Positions 41,401-53,400 of a stretch of DNA of 64,000 nucleotides are shown here, in pieces. The stretch covers positions 131,953,533 to 132,017,532 of the forward strand of contig NC_088171.1 of the NCBI RefSeq assembly GCF_028769735.1, written 5' to 3'. The DNA comes from Zonotrichia leucophrys gambelii (lineage: Eukaryota; Chordata; Aves; Passeriformes; Passerellidae). The translations under genes were made by a program, and so were the position numbers. Below the pieces are notes generated by a model. The model was not told the DNA's origin. It worked only from the letters and a program-made list of their open reading frames with translations, and made no database searches. The first letter of the stretch is position 1. Each line of letters begins with the position of its first letter.

Positions 41401-44400
41401 TTGTTTTTAAGTGCTTTATTCCCAGATAAAAGTTACCACGAGAAAACTACAGGTGGAGGAATTATCAACTCTTTTTTTTACAGGCCACTCTTTTAACTCA
41501 CATGAACTCTTTATAAAATCAGTCTTCTCCCTATTGATAGCTACCTTTAAGCCTTCCCAGCTGACCCTCCTGTTTCAATTAGAATAATTAGCCTCTCTCT
41601 GGCTAGTATAGTCCACACAGCTTTTTTCAACAGCAACAAAAATGTAGAGGCAAGTTTGACAGACAGGGAAAGAGAGAAGCCAAGGGAAAAAAGCAAGCAG
41701 GACAAGCAGAACAATGTTCTTCATTCACATGCATCACATGGACATTTTATGGGCAGTGCAAACTAGAATTGATTGCAAAGAGTAATGCTGAGAAGGACAA
41801 CACAAATGAGAGTAGTTACCCTCATATGGAAAATTCTTGCTCTTTTTACATGACAGAACAAGTGTCTTTAACCACAAACTGCGTGTTTTTCTCTCGCTGT
41901 GGTACTCCATGACAAACTGAGAGCCTCAGGCAGAGCAGCTCTGCTCACCTCCAGTCGGATGTGGCCGTTGCCGTCGGCAGAGGCCAGGCTGAGCAGGGTG
42001 CTGTGGGAGATGCGGGTGCGCACCAGCAGCTGCACCCGCGTGCTGCGCGTGCTGCGGGTGCTCCTTGGCTCGTAATGGATCCAGCTGTCCCTTCCGAACG
42101 CCCACTCTGGAAGAACTGAGCACAGCACGCAAAAGCAAAGTGAAAACCTCAGAAATGGCTGCTCCCTCAGATTTCTGCTCTTGGAGAATTTACTAGCTCT
42201 GAATGTCAGAGTTTTAGAACTTAAGGAATTTTGGTAATACGATGAAGCATCATGGAAAGCAACCTCTGTCCCACTTCAAAGGGAATTAAGAGAAAACCAA
42301 CAAATTAAGGATTCAGAATTTAGGCAGGAAAGGGACAATTAGATACTATCTCTTGCAGTCTGCCTGTTACAAGCTAAATGTTCTGCCCCATCACTCCTAC
42401 ACTGTGCCCAAATCACTTTGTTTTTTTTTTAAATCTGAAGCATATTTTCCAGTAAAGTAGCTTATGTTGATCTGAAAAATGGAAAAACCAAACAACTCCC
42501 AGAAAAACCAACCAAATAAAAGAATAAAATATTTCCTTCAGTAGTTTATTCCCATGGTTAAAATGCCCCACTGTTAGAAAGTATGCACTTTACTTCCCAT
42601 TTCACTTGGCACAAGAGAAAGCCTCAGGGAAGGCACAGGATTTTTTTAACTACAAAGGGAGATTAAGTTAGTGTTTACTCTTTTAACTAGGGAAAATGCA
42701 CTGAAATTATTTGTTTCCCTATCCCTCTGAGGAACCCAGGGTCCAGCACAGAGTTTGATGAAGTTGCACTGCATACTTCTGTGGAAATCAAACACCCAGG
42801 CCCTGATGCTCTTGCAGAGCAGGCACCTATTTCAGTCTCATTAGCTGACAGCAATTCTAGATCTGTTTTGGGCCAAGCTTAGTAGAAAAAAAAGAAATTT
42901 CTTTTCACCAGATATAGAGATAGTTCAAGTTAGTTAACAGACAGGACAGACACTGGGTCACCAACAGCTCCTCAAATGTCAGTGCTGTGGAAGTAGAAAT
43001 CTAAAGAGTACCCAGCTCATCCTGGGGCATTTAGTTTAGTTCCCAGGACATGAAATATCAAATGATCAAGAGACTTAATTTCTGCACTCTCTTTTCCTTT
43101 CACTGTTTGTCTTCTCTCTTTCCTTTCTTGAAGCATGTTTTCTTTTCTCCTCTAGGTTTCCCCCCCACATCATTTTTCTTAACCCAGTTCTTTCTTGTTC
43201 ACTGTCTCTGCAGCTACAGGTTCTAGCTGATGAGCAGGCATGGGTTTTCCTCGGATGCTCCAGTGACTCCTGTCCTCAGCTGTCTGCTCCTTGCTGTGAG
43301 CATGTCACAGTCATGCATAAAGCACCAGCTGGACACCAGCACTTTGCAGCCCAATATATTAGAAGAAGCTGGTGCCAATCAAAGTTTTTCTGTTACATCA
43401 GGATATGACTTACAGATTTTGAACAATTGCTTTCTGAGCCCTTGTTTTGTCTCATAGTAATGAGGGGTAGAACCAATACAGCAGCTGGGCTAATGAAGCA
43501 GTATTTAAAAATAATGCACAACAGAGTGTGATTTGAATCCAGGCAGATGTTTATAAACTAGTATATCTGTCTGTAATACAAATAGTTTAACTCTATTAAC
43601 CAAATTTTTGGTCATTTTGAACATCTTAAACAGTGAATGCTCCAGGCCTAGACCATGACAGTTACAATTCCAGTATTCCCCCTCATTGGACAGACAGGGC
43701 TTCCACTGAGTGATTTACAGTCAAGCTTTTTAAGTCTTGTGTGGCAGATGGAGAAAGAGAGGGTCTGGCTGCCTGCATAGGGTATTATTGTTCTGTATAC
43801 AAGAAGGAAAATTAAGTGCATTGAGCTGAAAGGATATGTGTAACGCACTATTGTCCTGTTCATGAATTCCAACATATTGATCCAGCACTAGCTTGTAAGC
43901 ACTCCTTTCCAGCTGCTCTCTGCTCCTCATCCTCACCTGTAGCTCAAACTATAGGACTGAGTGGGACAATTCTCTTCCAACAAAACCCCCCAGAGTTACA
44001 AGGCACTGGTGCTCTTTACAGATTGTTATGATCAACCACATTGTTTGTACCTTGTACCTAGAGGCAGGTGAAGTCCCAATAAGCATCTGTCACTCACTTC
44101 TGATTCCTGCTTGGCTGATGAAGGTTTTAAGATAGAGGGGACAAAGGCAACTTCAAGTGTATATCCCCTGTACCCCAAACATGGATGTGGGCTACTAGGA
44201 GTTAAATAATTTATTTCCCAAGTTTTTGAATTGTGCTAAAATTTTCCACTTTTTTACAACATCTCAGAGGTTTTCATTATCCACCACGGGAAACTTTTGT
44301 TCTCTGATACATATTTCATGCTGGCTTTGTACAGGATAACACATTTGGTGCAGGCAGCCTGATATTATGCCCTCCACATACACCAACAGCTGTGGTCTAG

Positions 44401-47400
44401 GGGAATTGCTCAACTCGCAATTCATTCTAAGGACAGATGTAAATGCAATTATCACCATTTCACAAATGGGAAATGGGGTCTGAAGATAACAAGAGTGTTA
44501 TGCCCACAGGTTTCATATGTTCATTAAACTTCATTTTGGAATAGGTGTGAGCAGAGGAAAAAAGAACAATGCAGAATACTTCCCTTTTCACCACTGAGAA
44601 AAAGGATGGTGATAAAAATGACAAAACAACCTGTCTGACCACTTCCCTACCATGCAAAATAAAGCAGCTCTAAACATAACCCTCATCTGCGATATTAATT
44701 AACAAGAATTAGTAGGATCTTTACATCTTTGAAGATCTAAATCATTCCCAGAGTACAGCATGGTGTTGTTATTCTATTCCATTCAGTAATGGCAGTATGA
44801 CTTTGAACACTGGAACAGAGTGTCTGATGCTGCTTCCACAAATCCTCACCACAAATTTCTCCCTAGAACTTGCAGTACCTTTTTCACATGCTAGTCCAGC
44901 ATATCCTGGGGAACAGTCACAGTGGAAGAAATCCCAGCCATCAACACACTTGCCATGGGTGCCACAGGAGGCCATCCCACCACTCTGACACATTTCATCC
45001 ATAAGGACACAGCCTGGAGCACTGTTCAGGGACTCTGCAGGGTGCTCTAAATCATAGACCTGGAAAAGGTCAAAGAAAACCATCACAGGAGGTGCTTACA
45101 ATTAGCAGTAAAGCCAAAAGTGATCTCTGTGGCCCTACCTTACTGTCAACGATGACGTTGCGTATGCAGCCCACAAACCCTCTGAAGTGCCTTTGGGAGT
45201 CAGGGTAAGGCAAGGTCTGCTTAACTCCCCCCAGCTGCAGGGGCTGATGGCCACTGAAGAGCTTTCCACTGCTGGAGAGGAGGGAGAGAAAGAAAGAATT
45301 AGTGCCATGCAAAATACAGCAGCCTGGCTGATTTCACCACCCCACCCTCACCTTTTTCTGTAGCTCTTTTGACTAGTTGTGTTTCAGGGGGTTGTGGGGG
45401 TTTTTTTGTTTGTTTGTTTGTTTTTTGTTGGTGGTTTTTTTTTTTTTTGGTTGGTTGGTTTTGGTTTTTGTTTGTTTGGTTTTGTTTGTTTGTTGTTTGT
45501 TTTTTGTTTACCTCTGAGATCCCACAATCTCTCCAGAGGCTTCACAGGCAGACAGATCCATTTGGGAAATCTTCTTAGTGACACTGCCATTGTCTCTAAC
45601 TGAGACATTCATACAGTTGTCAAGAATCAGCTTCACTTCCTAGAAAAAGGCATCATTTAAAACAATTATATCCAGAGACATGCATATATTTTAATTCCAT
45701 ATTTTCTTTCGCTTCTCAGAAGATAGAACAGTAACTAGTAATTACAGTGCAGGAAACTTTGTTAAAATAATAAAATACTCCACATACTAATCTGGAAAGT
45801 TATTGCACATGGCATGTAACTAAAAGAAAGATCTAACTCTGCCATGACCATGACAAGTCATTGGCATAGTAGAGGGAGCATAGGGCATTCTTGGAGTTTT
45901 CTGCAAGATGAGAACACAGAGAGATAACCTAACAGAGCAGAAGGTCTGTCAGGCTGCATCCCATATCCTGACCTGCCCTTTGGCTTGTCTTATGTGGGAG
46001 AGAAGGAGGAGTCTAGCAGATGCCTTCAGCAGTGTTGTATCAGCAAGATATTCCCTGTACACAAAAGTGCATCTACCTCCTTTGTGCTACACATCTAAAG
46101 TCTCTTGCTGGGGCAGGGCTTCTCACTCAGATAAAGTACAAATGTTTCACCCAATCACGTCAAGAAGCATTTAGCCTCTGGATTATCACAACTCTGTTGT
46201 CTAAGCAGCAGACAAGATAACTAAAGAAAGGAAATAGCATGGCCAGTTTCATAACTGGATCAGACTTCTCCAGGCCTTGTTTTGCTTCACTGCTTCAAGA
46301 CTAAGAGGATGTTTGAACTGACAAACTTCTACCCCTGCCATTCCAGAGATGATGGAAAATTGATTGATTGAGTTCCACAGAAGGGAGGAAGGATTTGGAA
46401 GGAATAACTAGGTACGTGAATTAATGCTTACATAGGACTGCCTGTGCCATATTTACACTTGCCTTTCCATCATTTATAATTTTAATATTGTGCCAGCGGC
46501 GATCTGCAACATTAACTTTTTGTGACAGCTGCAGGAAAAGCTCACCAGAGCTGTGGCTCACAGTCAGCGATGGGACGCCACCAGAGAGTTCTGCAAAGGA
46601 AAGACTCTTATTGGATATGCAGTAACCATGTTCCCATTCAAATGAAGTTGAAATTACTGTTGCAGTTAGATCTTAGTTGGAGAAGATCTTTAGACAGCTT
46701 AAAAAAAGTCCAGCTTCTAACAGTGACACAAAGATATGAATTAGGCATACTGGCAAACTATTGTGCATTCTCCTTATTCTCCAGGAGTAACTTTCTGAGC
46801 CTTTTTTAAAATAAAATCCCAAACCTATGAACTAAGTAGAATCTCACCTTCACATAAACACAAATAATCTATAAGGTGCTAACCTAAGGCAAGGAAGTTT
46901 TCCTGTTCTCCAGGCTGCCCTCGTGCCGCTGGTCCATGGTACAACAGAAGGCCATCAGCAACTTCAGTGATAAAGTCTAAGGAGATGCGGCTCTCAAAGC
47001 AGGGCTGAAGAGGAGGGAACCAGGCGTAACCATGGCCTCTGAAGCTGTGTTTTGTCTGCTGGCAGTCTGGTCCATGAAAATTTGCAGCACATTTGCATCT
47101 ATTTAATAAAAAAAATAAAAGCAAATATCCACCATACAAACAGAAAATGCAAAGGTCTCTTCGGAGAACAGGACTCTCCACATTAAACACAGGACTCCAT
47201 GTTCCCTAGGACATAGTACAGGTAAAGCACTAGCAAAACTTCAGCAAATGTTTTGACTTGTTTGTACAAACACAATATAAATTTAGCCTAAATTATAGTA
47301 TGTCTATGCAAGGATATTCCGTGAGTAAATGGACCTGTTGTAATATATAAAGCCCATGAAAACCTCTTACATCTTCAGCACAAAAAAAGAAAAACATGTT

Positions 47401-50400
47401 TTTCACTATGCTTAGTTATCAGCTTGTCTGAAGACTTTGTAATGCTGACAGGAAAAGCAAAGGAAAATCAGAATCACAGAATGCCAGGTGGAATGGACCT
47501 CAAGTATAATTTGGTGCAACTTTTCTTGGCAAAAGAATGATCTAGACAAGATGGCTTAGCATCTTGGTAGTATCCATTGTTGGGTAAACCACCACCTCCC
47601 TTAGAGGAGATTAATACAATGGTTGATTATTCTCACTGGGAAAGAATTTCAGCTTGTGTCCAATTGGAGTCTCTGCAGGAAGGGTGTGGGGAGGAAATAT
47701 CACCCAGAAAAAGTGGGATGTGGCAGTCAGAGATCTTGACCTCTTTGCGTTTATTGCAAGATACTTGCTAGTTTATTTCTTTTACACTATCAAACAAGAG
47801 ACGCTTGGAGTTCTTTCCTTAATAATCTTTAGAAAAAAGTAGCCACAGTGTGACAGTAACAGAACCTCTAAGTGGGAAACCAAAGAAACAACAGAAATGG
47901 GCAGAGGGACAGGAAGGGAGATCAGCTGGGCTCCTATTTCTGAGTTTCTGTTTCCTTTAGATTGCTAGTACCTTTGAGAGTAGAATGATAGGGGTAGGAT
48001 GCAGGAAAAGATGACACCCAAAACTACTGAAAATGGAGTAAAAGCAAAGAAACCTCAGAGTTGAACAAAGGATAGGTGACAGAGCCTGCCTAGAGTTTCT
48101 GGGCAGCAAAATTTCCCTGTCTGATTATACCTGAGTAGCAATAAGAACTTTAGCATGACAAGAGCTTCTGCAGCTTCAGTCTGAGTCCTGTCACCCCTAC
48201 TAAGGGTGCTATGAAGACATTGGCCAATGTTTCTGCTTTCCTATATTGGGATGATTATTTTTAAGCAAAACATGCTGGAAGCCACATTCTGGAATGGGAT
48301 CAGGCTAATTCTGAGCTAGTACAGTCCTATAATTTTTTTCATCTTTATACTATATTATCTATGAGATCTCATTTTTGGAGAAACAAATAAGGCAAGAAAT
48401 GTGGGGAAGAGGTTATTAAGTGACATAAGAGATGTGATTAAAACATTTAACAACATTAAAGTGTTTAAGGCAGGCTGCACAAATTAAGAACATTTTGCAG
48501 GGTGGCATTAATGGAACTGGTGCAGCCTGGAATGTTCCCAAGGTTTTCCTGGAGACTATGTTGAACACAAAATATATGTACCTAATATATGTACCTGAGA
48601 ATAGAGGTTCTTTTGCAAGACCTGTGTGTGAAGCATAACAAAGCTTAGATTTGCTACAGTGGGAAGCCATGCAGTGATGGTTCCTGCAGCTTTGACTCAT
48701 CCTCCTTACAGTCTGCTCTACATGCACTGTGTTTGTACACCTTATGGAGCTTTACCAACCTGTATCCCAAATCAGTATCCACACATGTGCCACCATTGAG
48801 ACAAGGGTTTGTCTGGTATGAGGAGCAGGAAAGATGAGGATTCTCCCGAGCAGCACAGCCACACACAGCATGGCTCAGGACTGTCACAGACACCAGTGAA
48901 ACACTTCCAGCTGTGGTTATGGTTGGTACATGGTTCTGTTCATGCTTAGTGACGCATCCGCTGCTGTGAGTGCACTCTGCAGTCACACACTCATCAATGC
49001 CAGTCTGGGTGATATTTATGTCCAGAATGCTTTCCAGCTGAAGAAGAATAATTAGTTGCATTCATCTTACTTTTCCACTGAATTCACCAATGACAGCAAT
49101 GAAAAGCCCAAGTCTTATTTATTTGCAAAACTGGTTGCTATGCCAATTCCTTCCAATGTCTACCTCATCCTATACAGCCAAAGGCAGCTCAGTCTGGCAT
49201 CTGTTAAAGCCAAAGCCTTGGTGTAAGTAAATTATAGCATGAGTAAGCATTTAAAGGGCAAAAATACTGTCAATATTCATTAGACTGAGCGGATAATTTT
49301 TTTATCACTAATGGTTCTGATGCATTATTTACACAGCATCTAAACTATATTTTTAATCTGAATTTCTGACTTAAAGATACTGGGAATTGGCACTGGATAG
49401 TGAAGAAATATCTTTCCTGGCAAGTATGAGTTGGTACAACTCTGCACCAATATGTTTCCAACAAAGCAAATAATTTAACTCTTTTCAATGGTGGTTTTGA
49501 TTTGGTTTTTTTTTCTTTTTTTTTTTTGTTTGTTCGTGTTTTTTGTTTTGTTTGTTTGGTTTTGGGTTTTTTTTGCTAGAAGGAAAGGAAATTTACAAAA
49601 TTTTAAACACATATTTCCTACCTGGTTTTGTACTGGAGGGTGGCTCTTTTATTACTTTGCTCTTTTAAGTCTAGAATGTTGAAATGTTTGACTGGTTTGG
49701 GAGTTCTAACTAGAGAACTAAAAACTAGAGAACTAAAAGCATCATGTAGAAAGACAACAGCCAAATGCATTCTTTTTACAGTGTTTCACAGTCTTTTTAA
49801 TAGGATAAACATGTTCACAGTCCTAAAAGTGTATTGTGCTTAGGTGACTTAATATGTATTTGGAGTCTGGCTTTCAGAACATTAGTATTTGAAACTTTTA
49901 GTATAAGTGCAAAAGGATTGTTTGATTTTACTGATTTAAGCTATCTATTTAAAACTATCACACACTACTCCTCCAATCATTCTAATTGTTCACATTCACT
50001 GGCCATTACCTGAATAGACACAATGAGAAGATGCTGTGGTTTCATACACAGGATGGATACTTACCCAGGCTCTGGAAGCTGCTACATTGCCATTAAGTTT
50101 TTCTGCTTTATAATAAGGTGGGCCATAAACTGCAAACCAAACATCAACCCCTCGGATTGGACTCGGGCTATTCAGTACACTGAAAATGTGAACATTTTCC
50201 AGTTGAACTGAGATAATTTCTGAAAGCAGCTTCTTCATCTGGTAGTATTTACTTTGTTTTTCAGGGGACTGGGATATGAACTCCTCTGGTGTGATACCTG
50301 TAACAGCAGTTGAAAATTTGACACCTGTTTCTTGCAACTGTTGTAGCAATAGAAGAAAGGACAGCACAGAATAAATCATAAGGTTGCAGAAAATGGACTC

Positions 50401-53400
50401 AACTGCAAATTCAGGAGTATTGTAATTTTTAGGCTCTGAAATTTTCCATGCTTGCTTCTACTAAACCTGTGTGTTCTGAAACTTTTTAGACTTTTATTAA
50501 TTACCAATTTTTTTAAATTATTTTTTAGAAGGAGAAACATGTTTAAGAAAGATTTTACTTTTCCGCAAAGGTTGGGGATTTTCAGGCAGACATTTGTTCA
50601 AATAAAGTTTTCCTTCTGAAATATAAGTTGCTGCATATAAAAGTTGGTGTAGAAATGAGACAACTTTTCCTCGCTGTCAATTTTCTCCATAGGTGCCTCT
50701 CCACATGCAGCATCAGAGGACCATGCAAAGATGCATTTTCAAATCCTAACCTGGAAAACTATTAATTCTCATCCCATGTCTAAGAGCATTCCAAGCAGAA
50801 TTCAAAGTATCACAGCAGTAACATTGCAGACCTAGACCGTACTTGAGCACATTGCTTACCTGTTATTCGTACAGAACCAGCGTTACGGAGGGCGTCATCC
50901 TTGATTTCCTTCACTATAACCTTTACAGTGGAGATAACATCTGGCCAGACTCCATCAATGACTCTAACTCTTATGTTGTATGTTCCTGGGGGGGTTCCTT
51001 CTTTAATAGTCAGCAAACCTGAGTTATCATTAAGGATAAAGTACCTGTAATAAGAGTTAAGCCAAGGAACAAGCTATGAGAAGTTCAAAAGCTAAGTACT
51101 AATTATCATCACTGGTGGTTTTTCTGAGCCACTTTCTATTTATCAAAGACAGCAGATGTGTTCTCTCATGAAGGAACAGAGGAGAACAGAACTTTTTAAC
51201 ATTGTCTCCTGTGGCTCCCAATGACTCTTCACCAGTGTATCATGAAGGTTTTGTCCTGTTGCTGTGCTGTATTAACTGTGTAGGAAGACTAAGCCTGCAA
51301 CAGCCATAACTTTGGAAATAGTGCAAACTGCTAGTGTAGATACATTCACTGAGAGTGACACCTCTGTCAAATCCTCTGAATGGCACATGTACATCTCAGC
51401 TCCAGCCACAATTCAGACACTCCCAAGTCTATACATCTAGTATTAAAAAGGTCTTGAAACCAATGGTGACATGGAAACACCAGGAGCTTGGATGAAGGAA
51501 TTTAGAAGTTAGTAGGTATGTTTCCTGTAGCAGCTCACTGATACAGACTGTGGGAATGACTGTGAACAGGAATTCAGAATTCTGGCCCATGAGGCAATGG
51601 GCAGCAGACTGGTTACGCATGCAGTGTTATTTACTGCAGCCTCACACTCAGAAGGGCTTTTGGAGATCTGCACACAGAAATGTCTAACAAACAAAATGCT
51701 TTTTTACTCATGTTTTCAAAAAAGAGTCAGTGTAAATACTTGCTATGATTTTGTATGTGCTCCATTTTCCCATAAAATTTATGAACCCTCATTTTTCTCT
51801 CCAAATACCTTGATGTTTTCCCTTCAAATTGGTAGATTTTGCGATCCCAGTCATCAGCATCAGGGGCACTGACCTGGCCCAGTACAGTCGTGGGAAGAAT
51901 ACCTGGAACAACACAGCACACAGGTACACAGTCAGAGCTCTCATATGTACTAGAACAGACAGGTTCTGGTCTAAGCACATGTGTCATAAGCCTAAGACCT
52001 CTACAAAAACAGTTGTGGTAGTTCTCGAGAGGCATGCACTGGTTTGCAAATGCCACATGGTGCCCTGCTTGTCACATGTTTGCTGTATGATTACGTAGAT
52101 TTAATTCTACAGGTGACTGCAATGAAAAGCAATGGGAATGAAAAAAAGAAAAGCCACCTCTGAGAATTTTCACTACTTTATCTGCATTATTCAAGCAGCT
52201 TAGAAAGTGGTTTAGACAGGGATTGGTGTTTGGCAGGACAAAGAACCAAAATTCAGACTGGGTTATAAAAGGCAAAAGCAGTAGTAATTACAGCAATATA
52301 GAAATTACAGCAAGATAGAAATTACAGCAAGATAGAGAGGATGTCCAAAATACAGTGGTCAGGCTTATTTTGAGTAGATGGTGAGACTGGGGTGAGATGG
52401 AAAGCAGCATGTATTCTGTTTGCTTTGCATCCTCTCAGCAGAACCGACAAATCAGTATTTTCTGGATTTCCAAAACTTACTTCTGAAGGAAAGGTTCCTC
52501 CTTACTTCTGAAGAAAATAGTTTTCTGAATTCATAAACCTACTGAGTAAAGAATCAAGGATACACAAAAAGGATAAATGCAGGAGTTCACCGTATGACAA
52601 GGAGCAGCACAGACCCTGACAACCGAGGAACTGAGTGCAAGGAGAGGAAACTGTACCTCTCTGGCAGCGGTGGCAACATTCACTGGATATTTTGCAGGAG
52701 ACAATATACAGGATGCCCTGGTGTTTGATTCCCACAGGATATGAATGTAACATACAATGTGATAGTTGCCTTTTGATTCTGCCTCTCCTTTATATTTTAA
52801 TTAATCAAAGATCTGAGGTCTTGAATAGTCCCTCTCAGAAATTAACCGATATACTGATGAAAGTAACAACTAATATGGAATTCAGGCTTGAATGATAATG
52901 TTTGGTATTTAAGCTACAGACAGAGTTTCTCAGCAAATAGAAACAGACTTGGTTTCAATTTAACAAGAAGCTGAACTGGAGTAATTATGCAACGGGCAGT
53001 ACAAGGCTTCAGTACAAATAAACAGCATCTACTCAGAAGTAGTTCCTAATGTGCCACAACAGATAATCTATCTAATGTGCTATCAAACCATAGGACACAG
53101 AGCAGAGTAGAAGAGGAAGGAATGCCCTGAGCCAACATGGATGCAAGCATCCCAAAATATTTTTACTTGTGTGTTTTATTTTCCTGATGGGCTTATTATG
53201 GGGGCACCAGATCACAAGAATACTGCTGCCTAATTGCCAAAGCAAGAAGGGAAAGAAGGCTTCTCTCACACTGCATGCAGCCAGCATTCACAGAAAACTC
53301 CCCCATAACAGCATCTTTCAGCTGAAGACTTAGATGAATGTTTCAGCAGTTTATATATGAGTTCAGTATAAGTGTATTCATTAAAATTCAATGCAGTCTG

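Larger units (their letters stand above)
38352..49037 (-). other. Cys-rich/EGF - LamG - EGF - LamG - EGF - EGF block of the cadherin
   Basis: Exon 48760-49037 begins LESILDINITQTGIDECV, then a Cys-rich stretch and an EGF start (NPCLNGGTC) that closes in exon 46884-47098 (CKCAANFHGPDC). The first laminin G spans 46884-45139 and carries ISLDFITEVADGLLLYHG, DRRWHNIKIINDGK and GFVGCIRNVIVD. An EGF (CGTHGKCVDGW...CDCSPGYAG) lies in 44879-45059. The second laminin G spans exons 41949-42106, 41027-41291 and 40004-40184, with NDFQGCMRDVRLDGQPL. An EGF-like module straddles 40004-40184/38352-38605 (CSSQPC...ECRCPAG), followed by CRNGGTCVAQ...CQCPEGYKGRWC. Alternation of Cys-rich/EGF and LG modules after an NC domain defines the primitive classic cadherin domain complex. 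Confidence 0.92.

Noticed and set aside
48416..48727. 103-codon minus-strand frame
   Set aside because: It lies in the intron after exon 48760-49037; Cys-rich but without an EGF pattern or splice context.
50298..50379. Extension of the NC exon to an upstream frame start
   Set aside because: The added residues do not fit the family, and the acceptor at 50298 restores SVRIT-GITPEEF in phase.
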